Shown here: one piece after another, positions 7,850 to 15,886 of the stretch
Layout of the letters: the number at the start of each line of letters is the position of its first letter
Position numbering within the stretch: position 1 is the first letter of the stretch
From: Thermoplasmata archaeon
Lineage (GTDB): Archaea; Thermoplasmatota; E2; UBA202; JdFR-43
DNA length: 33,321 bases
Reading direction: 5' to 3'
Assembly (NCBI GenBank): GCA_008297865.1
Contig: VBQI01000008.1
Span: forward strand, 1 to 33,321
Notes under the pieces: model-generated
What the model was told of the DNA's origin: nothing
The model's database searches: none
What the model saw: only the letters and a program-made list of their open reading frames with translations
Position numbers and translations under genes: made by a program

Positions 7850-8447
7850 GGTTGTTGATGTGCCTTCAATTGCAGAATTGGCAAATGAAAATGATATAAT
7901 ATTCTGTGTAGATGCAACATTTTCAACGCCTATAAATCAACATGCATTAGAGCAAGGAGCTGACATTGTTATTCACAGCACTTCAAAATATCTTAGTGGA
8001 CATTCTGATTTAATCGGGGGAATAGTTGCTTCAAATAAACAAAATATTGAAAAAATCTGGCAGAGAATGACAAAATATGGAGGTTGCATGAACCCATTTC
8101 AAGCTTATATGCTTTTAAGGAGTATGAAAACATTGCATATAAGGATGAAAACACATAATGAGAATGCAATGGGAATTGCAGAATTTCTTGAGAAAAAAGT
8201 TAAAAAAGTTATTTATCCTGGCTTAGAAAGTCACGAACAATATGAAATAGCAAAAAGACTATTAAAAGGATATGGAGGGATGGTAAGTTTCGTTTTAGGA
8301 AAAAACGAATATGGACTAAAATTTATGAGGAGGCTTAAAATAATCAAGGAAGCTTCAAGTTTAGGAGGGATTGAAAGCTTAATGAGTATGCCTTTCAATA
8401 CATCTCACAGCTATTTAAGCAATGAGGAAAGAAAAAAATGGGAATAG
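7842..8447 (+). CDS. Cystathionine gamma-synthase/lyase-family PLP enzyme, C-terminal part (frameshifted)
   Basis: Continuation of the same gene in another frame. It contains the catalytic lysine in IHSTSKYLSGHSDLIGG, the Schiff-base Lys for PLP, preceded by FCVDATFSTPINQ (the Asp that contacts the pyridine nitrogen), and the C-terminal domain landmarks EASSLGGIESL and MPFNTSHSYLSNEER. The apparent ATG at 7842 is the Met of NPMLK, not a true start. The frame ends early at 8447. Adding one A to the A7 run at 8432-8438 restores MGIEDGFIRLSVGIEH, the usual end of this family. All catalytic elements are intact, which argues for sequence error rather than a dead gene. Confidence 0.85.
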   Translation: MLKVVDVPSIAELANENDIIFCVDATFSTPINQHALEQGADIVIHSTSKYLSGHSDLIGGIVASNKQNIEKIWQRMTKYGGCMNPFQAYMLLRSMKTLHIRMKTHNENAMGIAEFLEKKVKKVIYPGLESHEQYEIAKRLLKGYGGMVSFVLGKNEYGLKFMRRLKIIKEASSLGGIESLMSMPFNTSHSYLSNEERKKWE

Positions 8448-8527
8448 AGGATGGTTTTATCCGACTTTCTGTTGGAATAGAACATATTAATGATTTGATA
8501 GGTGATATAGAAAAAGCACTTAGTTAA
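8439..8527 (+). pseudogene. Last codons of the PLP enzyme in a third frame
   Basis: Read from 8438, the frame gives MGIEDGFIRLSVGIEHINDL and ends with TAA at 8525-8527. The LSVGIE motif is the hallmark of the C-terminus of Cys/Met PLP enzymes. It abuts the stop of the convergent transglutaminase-like gene with no gap. Confidence 0.75.
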
Positions 8528-9475
8528 TCATTCAAAAATTATGCTTTTCTGTTCAAGTTCTATTTCTGGCATTTTATAGCCTTTTCTCGCCTTTTTATCA
8601 TACTCTTCCTCGCCCATCTCCTGGAGTATTTTACGCCCTTTCTCATACATTTTCAGAACATTGTTATTCATTTTTGCAACGCTTCCAGGTGAGATTTTTT
8701 TCATGAGCAATTTTGAAGCTATTGTTAGGCCAAGAGGGAGAGATTCTGTTCTCATTATGCTACCAGGAATAGCCTGAAACCATATGCCTATTGAATCTTC
8801 TCCAAATTTTGTTATTGGTATACCCGCGGCAGCCTGCCTTTCTGGCGTTGGGCCGACGTCTGCAACAATCCATTTCCCATCTATGTATGCTTCACCTTCA
8901 CCATGAAGCATGAAATAGCCCATTGCATCATACCACTCCTGCATGAGAGGATCTGCCATAAATGTGTCAAACCATTGTTGAATCATTGTAAGTGCATATA
9001 GCTTGTATCTTGCTTTTATTCCAGCCACCCTACATAGAGCAATGAAAAGGGAAATTTTATGGAGGCAGGTGCCATAACCTCTTCTTAAAGTTGCTTCCAC
9101 ACTGTCCAAGGGCACTATTTGAAGAATAATTTTCCTTTTGGTAAACTCAAAAGCATCCTTTGCATATTCATAAGGTTCTTTTTCAAATGCTCCAAGATGA
9201 TTTGCCAAAGCTATTACTTCTTTTGAATATGGATTACAATGCAAAGTGGGGCGGAGGTATTTCTCATCAGATTTCACGAATTTCATTCCTGGCCTATATT
9301 CCGGCAATTCATACATTCTTTCTGGAGGCTTATATCCAACTTTTTCCTTTCTTACTTCCTTAAGGCTCCCCAAATTTTTAAGCAGAACTTTGCTAAGGGC
9401 AAACCCCCCTCTAATGAAGAGTTTGAGCATTTGCTTCGGTGGGATATATTCCTTTTCTTTCCACTCTCTAAACAT
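8528..9475 (-). CDS. Transglutaminase-like superfamily protein
   Basis: A 315-residue cytosolic protein with a transglutaminase-like (papain-fold) core. The probable catalytic triad is visible: C137 in RRGYGTCLHKISLF, with the family LCRVAGIKARY strand, then H191 in HGEGEAYIDGKW and D206 in IVADVGPTPER. The N-terminal 60 residues are basic and include a hydrophobic patch (LKLFIRGGFALSKVLLKNLG). There is no signal peptide. The start codon lies just after the TAG of the LuxE-like gene (9477), so the two are probably translated together. Archaeal members act as hydrolases, proteases or acyltransferases, and I cannot choose. The pairing with an acyl-adenylating enzyme suggests acyl or peptide transfer through a Cys thioester, which is inference. 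Confidence 0.78.
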   Translation of the reverse strand: MFREWKEKEYIPPKQMLKLFIRGGFALSKVLLKNLGSLKEVRKEKVGYKPPERMYELPEYRPGMKFVKSDEKYLRPTLHCNPYSKEVIALANHLGAFEKEPYEYAKDAFEFTKRKIILQIVPLDSVEATLRRGYGTCLHKISLFIALCRVAGIKARYKLYALTMIQQWFDTFMADPLMQEWYDAMGYFMLHGEGEAYIDGKWIVADVGPTPERQAAAGIPITKFGEDSIGIWFQAIPGSIMRTESLPLGLTIASKLLMKKISPGSVAKMNNNVLKMYEKGRKILQEMGEEEYDKKARKGYKMPEIELEQKSIIFE

Positions 9476-9476
9476 A

Positions 9477-10508
9477 CTATCTTCCTAAATCCATTGAAAG
9501 AACTCTCCTCATTTCTTCAGCACAGCCCCTCATTTCATCTCCTTTAGCTCTTTTTACTTCGGGCTCAAGAACAGGCGTCTCTCTCTCACAAGCAGGACAA
9601 TGTTCGAGCATTCTAACTTCATCTCCAGAAATAATGAAGCTGGGATAACTTGTAGCGAGTCCATCAAGGAAGGCAAACCTCCCTTTTTCTCCATAGCTTA
9701 CTTGCTCACCATTCTCATCTAAAACCATTGCATGATAGTATGTTGTTGGAACATGCAAATAATGTCCTTCTGGGCAATGAACCATCCAACCATTTCCTTC
9801 GACCATTCCATATAAATCGAGGCAATTCTCAGGGGGTATGCCCAATAGTTTCTCCACCTTCTCTCTAAATTCCTTGACTGGTAGCCTTTTATCTTCATAA
9901 ATTTTCCATCCACCGCCTGTTCCAACGGCTCCTCTTTCTCCAAAATCAAAAGATTCACCATTTCTTTCTAATTCTTCCATTACAAAATATAATATGAAAG
10001 GAGCACCAACCATTCCTACCTTGTTTCCCTCTTTATAATTTTTTCTTATCCAATTTATGATGCGGTTAATCATCTTCTTGTTTTCTCTTTGCATTGCGTA
10101 TCTGATTATTCTTCCTTTTAAATTATTTTGCATTGCTGCCTGAATCAAATCTGCAGTAAGCTCTCTGTCTAAAGCAACTTGCACATCTTTTATTACATCA
10201 AAATAAACACTGCATACCTTGCCGGCAAAAACGTTTGTTTTAAATGGATTTGGCATAAATAGGTAGCCATTTATATCTGGCTCCCAAAAAGGATACAACA
10301 TTGTAATTAAAGATTTTGCAATTCCATATTCAGCAGAATTAAAAGTCCTTTGATCTCTTGGGATAAACGTATGTATACCGCTTGTCCCACTGCTATATGA
10401 TATAACCAAGCCAGCGTCATTAAACTTATTGATTATTTCATCATGGCTATCATTTTTTTTCACAACTATGTTAGGTAATTCCCCTGTATAGACGGTAGCA
10501 AGCCACAT
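9477..10508 (-). CDS. LuxE/PaaK-like acyl-adenylating enzyme (main part; gene is frameshifted)
   Basis: This ORF holds most of an AMP-forming acyl-protein synthetase or phenylacetate-CoA-ligase-like enzyme. The ATP-binding loop is SYSSGTSGIHTF. The LuxE-type GAVGTGGGWKIYED follows, then DLYGMVEGNGWMVHCPEGHY and the FIISGDEVRML segment. A Cys pair near the end (EHCPACERE) may bind metal. The listed start (MWLATV) is internal: the same frame runs open upstream for about 65 more codons (ending ...YKNYPSGKEFA). The true N-terminus sits in another frame up to 10836. Reconstructed, the gene spans 9477-10836, about 453 codons. LuxE-type enzymes activate fatty acids as acyl-AMP and pass them to a protein cysteine. 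The substrate here is unknown. Confidence 0.8.
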   Translation of the reverse strand: MWLATVYTGELPNIVVKKNDSHDEIINKFNDAGLVISYSSGTSGIHTFIPRDQRTFNSAEYGIAKSLITMLYPFWEPDINGYLFMPNPFKTNVFAGKVCSVYFDVIKDVQVALDRELTADLIQAAMQNNLKGRIIRYAMQRENKKMINRIINWIRKNYKEGNKVGMVGAPFILYFVMEELERNGESFDFGERGAVGTGGGWKIYEDKRLPVKEFREKVEKLLGIPPENCLDLYGMVEGNGWMVHCPEGHYLHVPTTYYHAMVLDENGEQVSYGEKGRFAFLDGLATSYPSFIISGDEVRMLEHCPACERETPVLEPEVKRAKGDEMRGCAEEMRRVLSMDLGR

Positions 10509-10686
10509 TGCAAATTCTTTTCCAGAGGGATAATTCTTATAAAATTTGTCTGGAATGAGAGGTATTTTGCTAAAATCGTCAATACTTTTTATATCATCTG
10601 GTGTTACACAGTTCTCCTTACAGAATTTTTTATAAAAAGAATTATTTTCGTAATGATGTTTGAATGCATATTTAATCGCCCTAAAT

Positions 10687-10836
10687 TTATATTCCTCCGC
10701 TTCTTTCTTTGGCCTTTGGCACGTTAAATAAGTCTAATGGTTTATACAGAGCCTCTTCTGCGGGGGTCATAGGATTAGGTATGTATTTGTGAAGCTTTTT
10801 ATTCAGGTTTTTTATATAATCTTCAAATTTTATCAT
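10687..10836 (-). CDS. N-terminal fragment of the LuxE/PaaK-like gene, before the frameshift
   Basis: An ATG at 10836 opens a 49-codon frame (MIKFEDYIKNLNKKL...) that stops at 10687. The main frame is already open here and reads AEEYKFRAIKYAFKHHYENN, which is the conserved N-terminal helix of this family. Removing one base from 10701-10718 (for example G of the GG/CC pair) joins them as ...VPKPKKEAEEYKF. The total span of 1360 nt is 3n+1, as expected for a single inserted base. It has no independent function. Confidence 0.7.
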   Translation of the reverse strand: MIKFEDYIKNLNKKLHKYIPNPMTPAEEALYKPLDLFNVPKAKERSGGI

Positions 10837-10912
10837 TGTTTGAAATTTCCTGCTTTATTATATCATTTATTTAAATCATATTTTAATTTGGTTAAAAACT
10901 TTTTGAATGCAT

Positions 10913-10941
10913 TTTGGGACATATAACTTTGGGATATATAA
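10913..10941. repeat. Tandem 14-bp repeat upstream of orc1/cdc6, overlapping a TATA-like sequence
   Basis: Two copies of a 14-mer occur 15 bp apart: tttgggacatataa at 10913-10926 and tttgggatatataa at 10928-10941, with one mismatch. They sit in an AT-rich spacer 38 nt before the GTG start of the initiator gene. The second copy includes a TATA-like atatataat. They could be operator sites for self-regulation or part of an origin. No known origin-recognition box is recognised. Confidence 0.5.
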
Positions 10942-10978
10942 TATAGAAAATAATAAAAGAAGGAATTAAATTATTATT

Positions 10979-12004
10979 GTGATTTTGAGAGACATTAGAA
11001 AGCTCGAGCTTTCATATATTCCAGAAAAAATTTTATGCAGAAACGAAGAACTGCAGAGATTAAAACTGCTTGTAGAAAGTGGTAGAGCTTTGATAAGCGG
11101 GGGTGTAGGAACAGGAAAAACACTTCTTGCCCGTTATATTGGAGGAGATGCATATGTAAATTGTTACATAAACAAAACAGAGCATAGGGTTTTAGAAGAA
11201 ATTTTAAAACAGATTAAACCAAGATTTAATCCAGCTGGGTTGCCGACGCAAAAATTGTGGAATGAGATAGAAGAAGGAAAACAACTAATTTTAGATGAAA
11301 TAGATGGAATGCACACCAATGAGCTAAGACACTTTGCTTATGCAATATCTAGGCAACATGAGATAGGCAAAAAAATAAAATATATTGCGATTACAAGAAG
11401 CTCTACAATTTTAAGACAAATAATAAATGATGATGCAACATGGAGCACCTTTGCGAACAATGCTATAGTTGAACTAAGACCATACACATGGGAACAAATT
11501 AAAGAAATTTTGGAATATAGGGCAAGCCAGAGTCTGCGCTCGGATAGCTATGATGATGAAATTATTTCATTAATTGCGGATATTGCATTACAATCACATG
11601 GTCATATGAGAACTGGTATAGATTTACTCAGAAATTCTGCTATGATAGCAGATAGCAGGGGAAAAGATAAGATAGAGCCAGAAGATGTAAGAGAAGCCAA
11701 TAGAGAGGATATGATAAGTGATATAGAAAGTATGGAAGTGAATGATGCCATTCTTTTACTTGCTGTTGCCACCGCCTGCAGGAATAGAGCTTATGTTAGT
11801 TTGGAGGAGATGAAGGATTATTTGCAGGTTAAAGGAGAAGAATATGGGATAATAATGGGTGACAGAAAATTTGAAGCAACTTTACAAAGCTTACTACAGC
11901 AAGGATTTATCTATGAAGGGAAATATGGTTATACAATTCTTCAATGCCCAACAAGCGTGCTTATAAAAGAAATTGAGGAGAAAATGAAAAAGATTACTTC
12001 TTGA
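10979..12004 (+). CDS. cdc6: Orc1/Cdc6-family replication initiator AAA+ ATPase
   Basis: A 341-residue AAA+ protein of the archaeal Orc1/Cdc6 family, which binds origins and recruits the MCM helicase. Features are an N-terminal YIPEKILCRNEEL box, Walker A GGVGTGKT (41-48), Walker B LILDEIDG (103-110), sensor 1 in YIAITRSST, and a lid region with HGHMRTGIDLLRNSA, the typical sensor 2 (G-x2-R-x-A/G-x-D-L) motif. A C-terminal winged helix from about 260 (LLLAVATACRN, GDRKFEATLQSLLQQGFI) provides DNA binding. The chain is somewhat short and lacks the usual long N-terminal arm. The start is GTG because an in-frame TAA lies just upstream, with an agaagga motif about 14 nt before it. It could be a secondary initiator paralogue. 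Confidence 0.86.
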   Translation: MILRDIRKLELSYIPEKILCRNEELQRLKLLVESGRALISGGVGTGKTLLARYIGGDAYVNCYINKTEHRVLEEILKQIKPRFNPAGLPTQKLWNEIEEGKQLILDEIDGMHTNELRHFAYAISRQHEIGKKIKYIAITRSSTILRQIINDDATWSTFANNAIVELRPYTWEQIKEILEYRASQSLRSDSYDDEIISLIADIALQSHGHMRTGIDLLRNSAMIADSRGKDKIEPEDVREANREDMISDIESMEVNDAILLLAVATACRNRAYVSLEEMKDYLQVKGEEYGIIMGDRKFEATLQSLLQQGFIYEGKYGYTILQCPTSVLIKEIEEKMKKITS

Positions 12005-12224
12005 TTAATCTACTTATTATTTCTTTGTCTATTTTTTCTTTCTCTTTCTTTTCTTCTTTATAAATTCTCCATGGTAGTTTATGGCTTTCCATAGTAAGCA
12101 CATATATAATGCTTCCAATTCCAATCCAAGTTATGAGGAAAATAAAACCAGACATTGCATCTTCAAGCCTTAAAATAATAACCAAAGAAAAGAGCCGAGG
12201 AAAGCATGCCAAATAGAGCGACAA
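11994..12224 (-). CDS. APC-family amino-acid permease, C-terminal fragment (frameshifted)
   Basis: This frame carries the end of the permease from about VIILRLEDAMSGFIFL, including the last transmembrane helix (SGFIFLITWIGIGSIIYVL) and a lysine/glutamate-rich cytoplasmic tail (EEKKEKEKIDKEIISRLIKK). The first residues of the ORF (MSLYLACFPRLFS) are out-of-frame noise. The junction with the preceding fragment falls near the A4 run at 12188-12191 on the plus strand, where removing one base restores a continuous frame. It overlaps the 3' end of the orc1/cdc6 gene by 11 nt. Confidence 0.75.
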   Translation of the reverse strand: MSLYLACFPRLFSLVIILRLEDAMSGFIFLITWIGIGSIIYVLTMESHKLPWRIYKEEKKEKEKIDKEIISRLIKK

Positions 12225-12480
12225 TCCACAATCCTTTAAATTTGAATTTTGCTTTCTTATAAATTTCTGGGCGTTTATACGGCAGTATTAAGGTAGATAT
12301 TGATATGGAAATGTAAATTAACAAGACCGCCATATTTATCATCATAACTGCTGTCATAAACTGCTTGGCAAGAAGAATTATGATTATTGCCATAACTGTA
12401 TTTATTATTAAAGTCCACTTTGGCACCCCAAATTTATTCAGTTGCGCAAGCTTCTCCGGAACAATTCTATCCTTAGCCAT
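12163..12480 (-). CDS. APC-family amino-acid permease, middle fragment (frameshifted)
   Basis: This frame begins MAKDRIVPEKLAQLNKFGVPKW, the conserved cytoplasmic loop of APC permeases that follows ATSRLSFA, so the ATG at 12480 is an internal Met. Two or three transmembrane helices follow (TLIINTVMAIIIILLA, MMINMAVLLIYISISIS), then the typical LPYKRPEIYKKAKFKFKG loop and LWIVALFGMLSSALFF. It joins the upstream fragment if one base is added at 12480/12481. Confidence 0.8.
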   Translation of the reverse strand: MAKDRIVPEKLAQLNKFGVPKWTLIINTVMAIIIILLAKQFMTAVMMINMAVLLIYISISISTLILPYKRPEIYKKAKFKFKGLWIVALFGMLSSALFFGYYFKA

Positions 12481-13406
12481 GCAAAGGAAAGGCGGGAGGT
12501 AGCAAGCATCATTGGATTTATATCAGAGATTATTGCAATAGAGCCCGCAAAAGCGACATAAACTGCTATTAAAGATGGTAAAAAGTGCTTTGCCACATCC
12601 GGAACTGAGCCAGCTGAAAAATCGTATGAAGCATAGAAAGATGGACTCATGGAACCATATGTTATTAAAGCTACCATAACGTAAATGATTGCTATAAAAA
12701 GCATTGAAATAATTATTCCTCTCGGAAGCACTCTCTCTGGATTTTTAATTTCATCTCCTGCATTTGCAATTGCTGCAAATCCTATATAGCTAAAGAAAAT
12801 TAGACTGCTTGCCTTTGCAATGGAAGATAGATTTATTCTAAAAGAATATTCTAAATTACTCATGCTAATATTTGGAAGCCCAAATAAGATAAATAATGAA
12901 ATTCCCATCATTAAAAGAATAAACATTGCTGTCTGGATTCTCCCATATATTTTTACTCCCATATAATTTACCAATAAAAATATGATGACAAGAAGAATTG
13001 CCACCACTTGTATATTTCTTGAGATGAAAAAAGATATGGAGTGCAGATTTATTATATCAAAGAAATTATTTATAAGAATAATATCGCCAACTGCCATTGC
13101 CGCTATGGTGGCAATCATTGCAAACCATCTGGCCCATGTGGAAATGAAACCAACGAAAGGATCAATAATTCTGCTGACAAAAACATATTCTCCACCTGAT
13201 GAAGGCAAAGCCGAGGATAAAACAGCGTAGCAAAGAGCCATAAAAAATGCAGGAATTGCTGCAATCACATATGAAATGATTATGGAAGAACCAATACTAA
13301 CTTTACTCTGAATCTGAATCGTTGATATAAAAAGTCCACCCCCAATAACTGCTGTAACTACAGTTGCAACGACTTCCTTTAATCCAAGTTCTCTTCTCAG
13401 TTCCAT
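12438..13406 (-). CDS. APC-family amino-acid permease, N-terminal fragment (frameshifted)
   Basis: Residues 1 to about 310 are the first nine or so transmembrane helices of an amino acid-polyamine-organocation permease. TM1 carries the unwound glycine motif (VTAVIGGGLFIS), typical of the substrate site. GFAAIANAGDEIKNPERVLPRGI is the TM6 and loop signature with the conserved E-x-K-N-P. The frame stays correct to MLATSRLSFA and then goes off into WLRIELFRRS. With both indels corrected the gene spans 11994-13406, exactly 471 codons, a normal APC size. The transported amino acid is not predictable. The start lies just upstream of the pyrophosphatase stop (13410), on the same strand. Confidence 0.85.
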   Translation of the reverse strand: MELRRELGLKEVVATVVTAVIGGGLFISTIQIQSKVSIGSSIIISYVIAAIPAFFMALCYAVLSSALPSSGGEYVFVSRIIDPFVGFISTWARWFAMIATIAAMAVGDIILINNFFDIINLHSISFFISRNIQVVAILLVIIFLLVNYMGVKIYGRIQTAMFILLMMGISLFILFGLPNISMSNLEYSFRINLSSIAKASSLIFFSYIGFAAIANAGDEIKNPERVLPRGIIISMLFIAIIYVMVALITYGSMSPSFYASYDFSAGSVPDVAKHFLPSLIAVYVAFAGSIAIISDINPMMLATSRLSFAWLRIELFRRSLRN

Positions 13407-13409
13407 TTC

Positions 13410-15389
13410 TCACCCGAAAAGAGGAAGAAAAACAAGGCTTACTATTGACATCAATTTTATAAGTATGTTCAGAGATGGTCCAGCTGTATCCTTGCATGGG
13501 TCGCCGACCGTATCGCCAACCACCGCCGCTTTATGGGCGAAGCTTCCTTTGCCCCCAAGATTGCCTGCTTCAATATATTTCTTTGCGTTGTCCCATGCCC
13601 CGCCAGCGTTTGCAAGAAATATGGCTAAAAGAAAGCCAGAAGCCGTTGCTCCAGCAAGCAAGCCAATTAACGCTTCCACCCTCCATACTCCGATTATAAT
13701 GGGAACAATAACCGCCAAGCTTGATGGAAGAATCATTTCTCTTAATGCTCCTCTTGTAGCTATTTTAACACATCTCTCATAATCTGGTTTTCCTTTGCCT
13801 TCTAAAATGCCGAACTCTCTGAATTGCCTTCTCACTTCATTTACCATTTTTCCAGCTGCCCTACCAACTGCACCTATGGTGAGAGAAGAAAAAAGAAAAG
13901 GAAGCATTGCCCCTACAAAAATGCCAGTCATTAAATAGGGGGATGTTAACTTTACGTTAATTACTCCAACCACCTCTTCTGCTTTTTTAACAAAAGTAAA
14001 GAGAAGTGCTAAAGCAGTTATAGCAGCTGAGCCAATGGCAAAACCTTTTCCCATTGCAGCAGTTGTATTGCCTACAGCATCTAAACTTTCTGTTCTTTTC
14101 CTTATTTCCTCTCCAAGTCCAGCCATCTCTGCTATGCCAGCAGCATTGTCAGCGACGGGACCATAACAATCTGTTGCAAGAGTAATGCCAAGCGTTGAAA
14201 GCATACCAACTGCTGCCAAAGCTATGCCGTAAAATCCAGCAAATTCATAGGCAACAACCATTGCTATGCATGTTGAAACAATTGGTATGGCTGTGCTGAT
14301 CATGCCTATTGACATTCCTTGCAATATGTCTGTTGCTGCTCCTGTCTGAGCCGCTTTTGCAATTTTTTGTGCTGGTTTTCGCTGTTCAGAAGTAAAATAT
14401 TCTGTTGACAAGCCTATTACTATACCATCTATTAAGCCAACAAGAACTGCAAAAAACGGATTATAGTCGGATAGCAAAATATGTGTTATAACAAATGCAA
14501 TTACGGCAAATATGATAGCAGAGCCAAATAATCCATTTCTTAATGCTGAGTATACATTTTTCCCTCTAACAAAAATCATTGCTGAAATAGAAGCAAGGAT
14601 TCCCAAGCCTGCTATAATCAATGGATAAACTTTTGCATATGCATAAGTTACAAGGAAGGCAAGAGATATAGCAGAGATTATGGAATCAACATATGACTCA
14701 AATAAATCTGCTCCCATTCCCGCAACGTCGCCAACATTATCACCAACATTATCAGCTATAACTGCAGGGTTTCGAGGGTCATCTTCAGGTATGCCCTCTT
14801 CAACTTTTCCAACTAAATCCGCTCCTATATCAGCGGATTTGGTGTATATGCCTCCTCCTACTCTTGCAAACAATGCAATGCTACTTGCTCCAAAACCAAA
14901 GCCAAAAAGAATGCTTGAAAGAATGCTCGAGTCTTCCCCAAAAGTCAAATAGAATACACTCACTCCAATTATTCCAAGTCCAACAACAGCAAGCCCCATG
15001 ACGGCGCCAGAAGAAAAAGCAACGAGCAAGCCATTTCTCACCGATTTTTTTGATGCCTCAGCTGTTCTCGCATTTGCTTTTGTTGCAACTCTCATACCAA
15101 TGTTTCCAGCTAAGCCCGAGAAAAAAGCTCCCGTTAGAAAAGCTATTGCAGTCTGCCAGGGCAAGTTTGTGAAGTAGCTTGCTACAAACAGAAAAAGCAT
15201 TACTATTATTACAAAAATTGCTATAATTTTGTATTCTTCATTCAAGAAAGTGATGGCCCCCTTTTGTATAGCCTTAGAAATTTCTACCATTTTTTCATTC
15301 CCTGCTGGCTTTTTTAGGATATATACTATTAAGGCAAAAGCTGAGAAAATTGAAACGAGTCCCGTAAATAGAGGAAAGAGTTCTAACAT
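13410..15389 (-). CDS. hppA: Membrane-bound ion-pumping pyrophosphatase
   Basis: A 659-residue, roughly 16-helix M-PPase that couples hydrolysis of pyrophosphate to cation export. Catalytic loops are clear: [22 protein letters not shown] with the following DNVGDNVGD, and the C-terminal [14 protein letters not shown]. The sequence [16 protein letters not shown] has Ala where K+-independent enzymes have Lys, so the enzyme should need K+. The ion-gate glutamate sits in DLFESYVDS, the position seen in Na+-transporting members such as that of Thermotoga, rather than the DLFGSYAES layout of plant H+ pumps. A Na+ (or Na+/H+) pump is therefore more likely, which is inference from motif position. The start has no Shine-Dalgarno sequence; an aattttatc stretch lies about 30 nt upstream. 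Confidence 0.94.
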   Translation of the reverse strand: [659 protein letters not shown]

Positions 15390-15886
15390 GGGAAGGAAAA
15401 TGATTTCCCTACTTAATTTTATCGCAATAATTTCGCCTTTTGATAGTCTATCAGCGCGACCATGATAAAAGCTTCACTACTTTCTGAATCCTCCCATGTC
15501 AATGCCTATTCCAAAATAGCCTTGTGTCCATAGCGACCAATCTTTTCCTTTGTTTGAATAATCATCGACGCCAAATATATTTATTAGGAAGGCAAAACAC
15601 CACCTGCATAAGCCGTAAATCTGCATTGAGAATTCATTTATTAAATGAAATAGATTTTCATGCAGATTAAACTGTAAAAATATTCTTGTTCATATAACTA
15701 TCTACACTATAAGTTGATGAAAAAATGAGTAAAGGAAGAATAAAGCAGACTAACTTTTTCATGGAATTAATTTATGTAGTATCTATATGTTTTTCGCAAA
15801 CATCATGGGAAAGTTTTCTCTCAAAAAATTTGTTGGGTATGGAGATGATAGAGGGGTAAAATGAAGGAAAAGGAGCAATAATTTTG
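15390..15886. other. Gene-poor spacer with short degenerate ORFs
   Basis: About 500 bp without a convincing gene. On the minus strand, an open frame ending in TAG at 15477-15479 reads ...FGVDDYSNKGKDWSLWTQG and has a possible ATG at 15626 (49 codons); it has coding-like composition but no family I recognise. On the plus strand there are a 44-codon ORF at 15725-15859 and a 19-codon ORF at 15805-15864. The region also holds the promoter side of hppA and a palindromic element. A decayed gene or insertion-sequence remnant is possible but unproven. Confidence 0.4.
15618..15668. repeat. Nested inverted repeat (hairpin or cruciform)
   Basis: Outer arms aatctgcat (15618-15626) and atgcagatt (15660-15668) are perfect 9-bp complements. 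Inside them, ttcattta (15633-15640) and taaatgaa (15642-15649) form a second perfect 8-bp stem around a single T. Function is unknown; it could be a protein-binding site, a mobile-element end or a structured transcript. Confidence 0.55.

Noticed and set aside
15477-15690. Minus-strand open frame ending FGIGIDMGGFRK, considered as a transposase C-terminus
   Set aside because: No catalytic motif, terminal repeats or partner frame is visible, so it is only noted as an unrecognised fragment.
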